8,189 nucleotides of DNA, taken from NCBI GenBank assembly GCA_034189325.1, contig JAXHUM010000055.1, positions 1 through 8,189 on the forward strand, in the 5' to 3' direction. The stretch is from JAXHUM01 sp034189325 (GTDB lineage: Bacteria > Desulfobacterota > DSM-4660 > Desulfatiglandales > Desulfatiglandaceae). A program made the position numbers and the translations under genes. Below, in pieces: positions 7,708-8,189 of this stretch (its first letter is position 1; the number at the start of each line of letters is the position of its first letter). Under the pieces are notes generated by a model, which was given only the letters and a program-made list of their open reading frames with translations, did not search any database and was not told the origin of the DNA.

Positions 7708-8189
7708 TAATTCACTGTTTCCTTTCTAATCTCTAGAATATCCTCCATCAAGAGCGCCGACAAGTGGAGGTAACGGGTGGTTGACCGTTTGGTATCAATG
7801 TCAGCAAAAACCGTTTTAACCTGCTCCGGCGTAAGATCCACAACCTCAGCAACGGCTTCAATAGGTATCTTATTGTTCTTTGCATACAAACAGAGATCCA
7901 TCTTGTTATAGGGCAATGAGAAGTAGAATTCATCCTGCCCCTGTGGCAGAGAATAGGTATCGGTCGTTGGAGGCCTTTTTCTTATCTCCTCTGGTATGCC
8001 CAGATATTCGGCGATTTGATAGACCTGGGTTTTATAGAGATGGGCAATCGGCTTCACGTCTGCAGCGCCGTCACCGAGTTTGACGAAAAATCCCTGATCA
8101 TATTCCAATCGGTTCGGCGTTCCAGCCACGGCAAAGTTCAGTCGATCAGCATGGTAATACTCAAGCATCTTACGTATACGCTGCTTAAA
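7707..8189 (-). CDS. nadE: NAD+ synthetase-like protein (NadE family), N-terminus outside window
   Basis: The frame stays open to the window's right edge, so only the last 160 residues are visible; the internal Met at 8168 is not the start. The fragment has the NadE C-terminal half: YYHADRLNFAVAGT, GFFVKLGDGAADVKPIAHLYKTQVY and RPPTTDTYS. NAD+ synthetase adenylates the carboxylate of nicotinate adenine dinucleotide and amidates it with ammonia. The PP-loop SGGxDSS lies in the missing half, so activity cannot be judged. Several positions differ from what I recall of housekeeping NadE: GTPNRLE in place of GTxNKSE, and TTDTYS...QDEF in place of the usual SADLW...QTDE. This indicates a separate subfamily. 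It is first in the visible minus-strand set and overlaps the ACP gene by one base. It may supply NAD+ or act as a pathway amide-forming ligase. The family call is firm and the exact reaction is not. Confidence 0.88.
   Translation of the reverse strand, partial: FKQRIRKMLEYYHADRLNFAVAGTPNRLEYDQGFFVKLGDGAADVKPIAHLYKTQVYQIAEYLGIPEEIRKRPPTTDTYSLPQGQDEFYFSLPYNKMDLCLYAKNNKIPIEAVAEVVDLTPEQVKTVFADIDTKRSTTRYLHLSALLMEDILEIRKETVN

Noticed and set aside
1453..8189. Nonribosomal peptide synthetase or polyketide cluster
   Set aside because: No condensation, ketosynthase or thioesterase domain is present. The ligase and carrier protein are stand-alone, so only a simple carrier-based pathway can be claimed.

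Overview
This 8.2 kb window is gene-dense bacterial DNA with six substantially complete or complete genes and one clipped gene, and no RNA genes, CRISPR arrays or insertion sequences that I can see. The gene families suggest a Gram-negative anaerobe, most likely a Desulfobacterota (former Deltaproteobacteria) relative. The main clue is the first CoA-ligase-like protein, which resembles the AMP-dependent ligase family I know from Desulfovibrio and allied sulfate reducers. The taxonomic call is an inference from remembered family distribution, not a search.

Left half, plus strand. Positions 1-1329 hold a membrane sensor histidine kinase clipped at its 5' end (last part of TM1, sensor segment, TM2, HAMP, HisKA, ATPase). 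An 87-bp gap follows with a near-consensus sigma-70 type promoter (TTGACA, 17 bp, TATATT). This promoter should drive a two-gene unit: a PaaK-like AMP-dependent CoA ligase (about 1453-2829) and a voltage-gated K+ channel (2813-3697). The channel has six regularly spaced S4 arginines, a TVGFGD filter and an unusual C-terminal CxxC/CxxC zinc-ribbon-like tail. The two genes probably overlap by 17 bp.

Right half, minus strand. Four genes read right to left as an apparent operon: a NAD+ synthetase-like protein (clipped by the window edge), an 82-aa acyl carrier protein (TAATG stop/start overlap), a class I acyl-AMP ligase and a glutamine-hydrolysing asparagine synthetase-type amidotransferase. The ligase can be read as the enzyme that activates a carboxylic acid and loads the carrier protein. 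The amidotransferase and the NadE-like enzyme are both amide-forming enzymes that work through acyl-adenylates. This gene set fits a specialised pathway, such as acylation or amidation of a surface polysaccharide or a small carrier-bound product, better than housekeeping NAD or Asn synthesis. Ligase, ACP and AsnB-type amidotransferase sets also occur in exosortase-associated exopolysaccharide loci, but no exosortase, glycosyltransferase or PEP-CTERM gene lies in this window.

The two halves converge on a 65-bp spacer (3698-3762) containing a weak hairpin. All intergenic gaps are short (50-123 bp), so no stretch over 300 bp lacks a gene.
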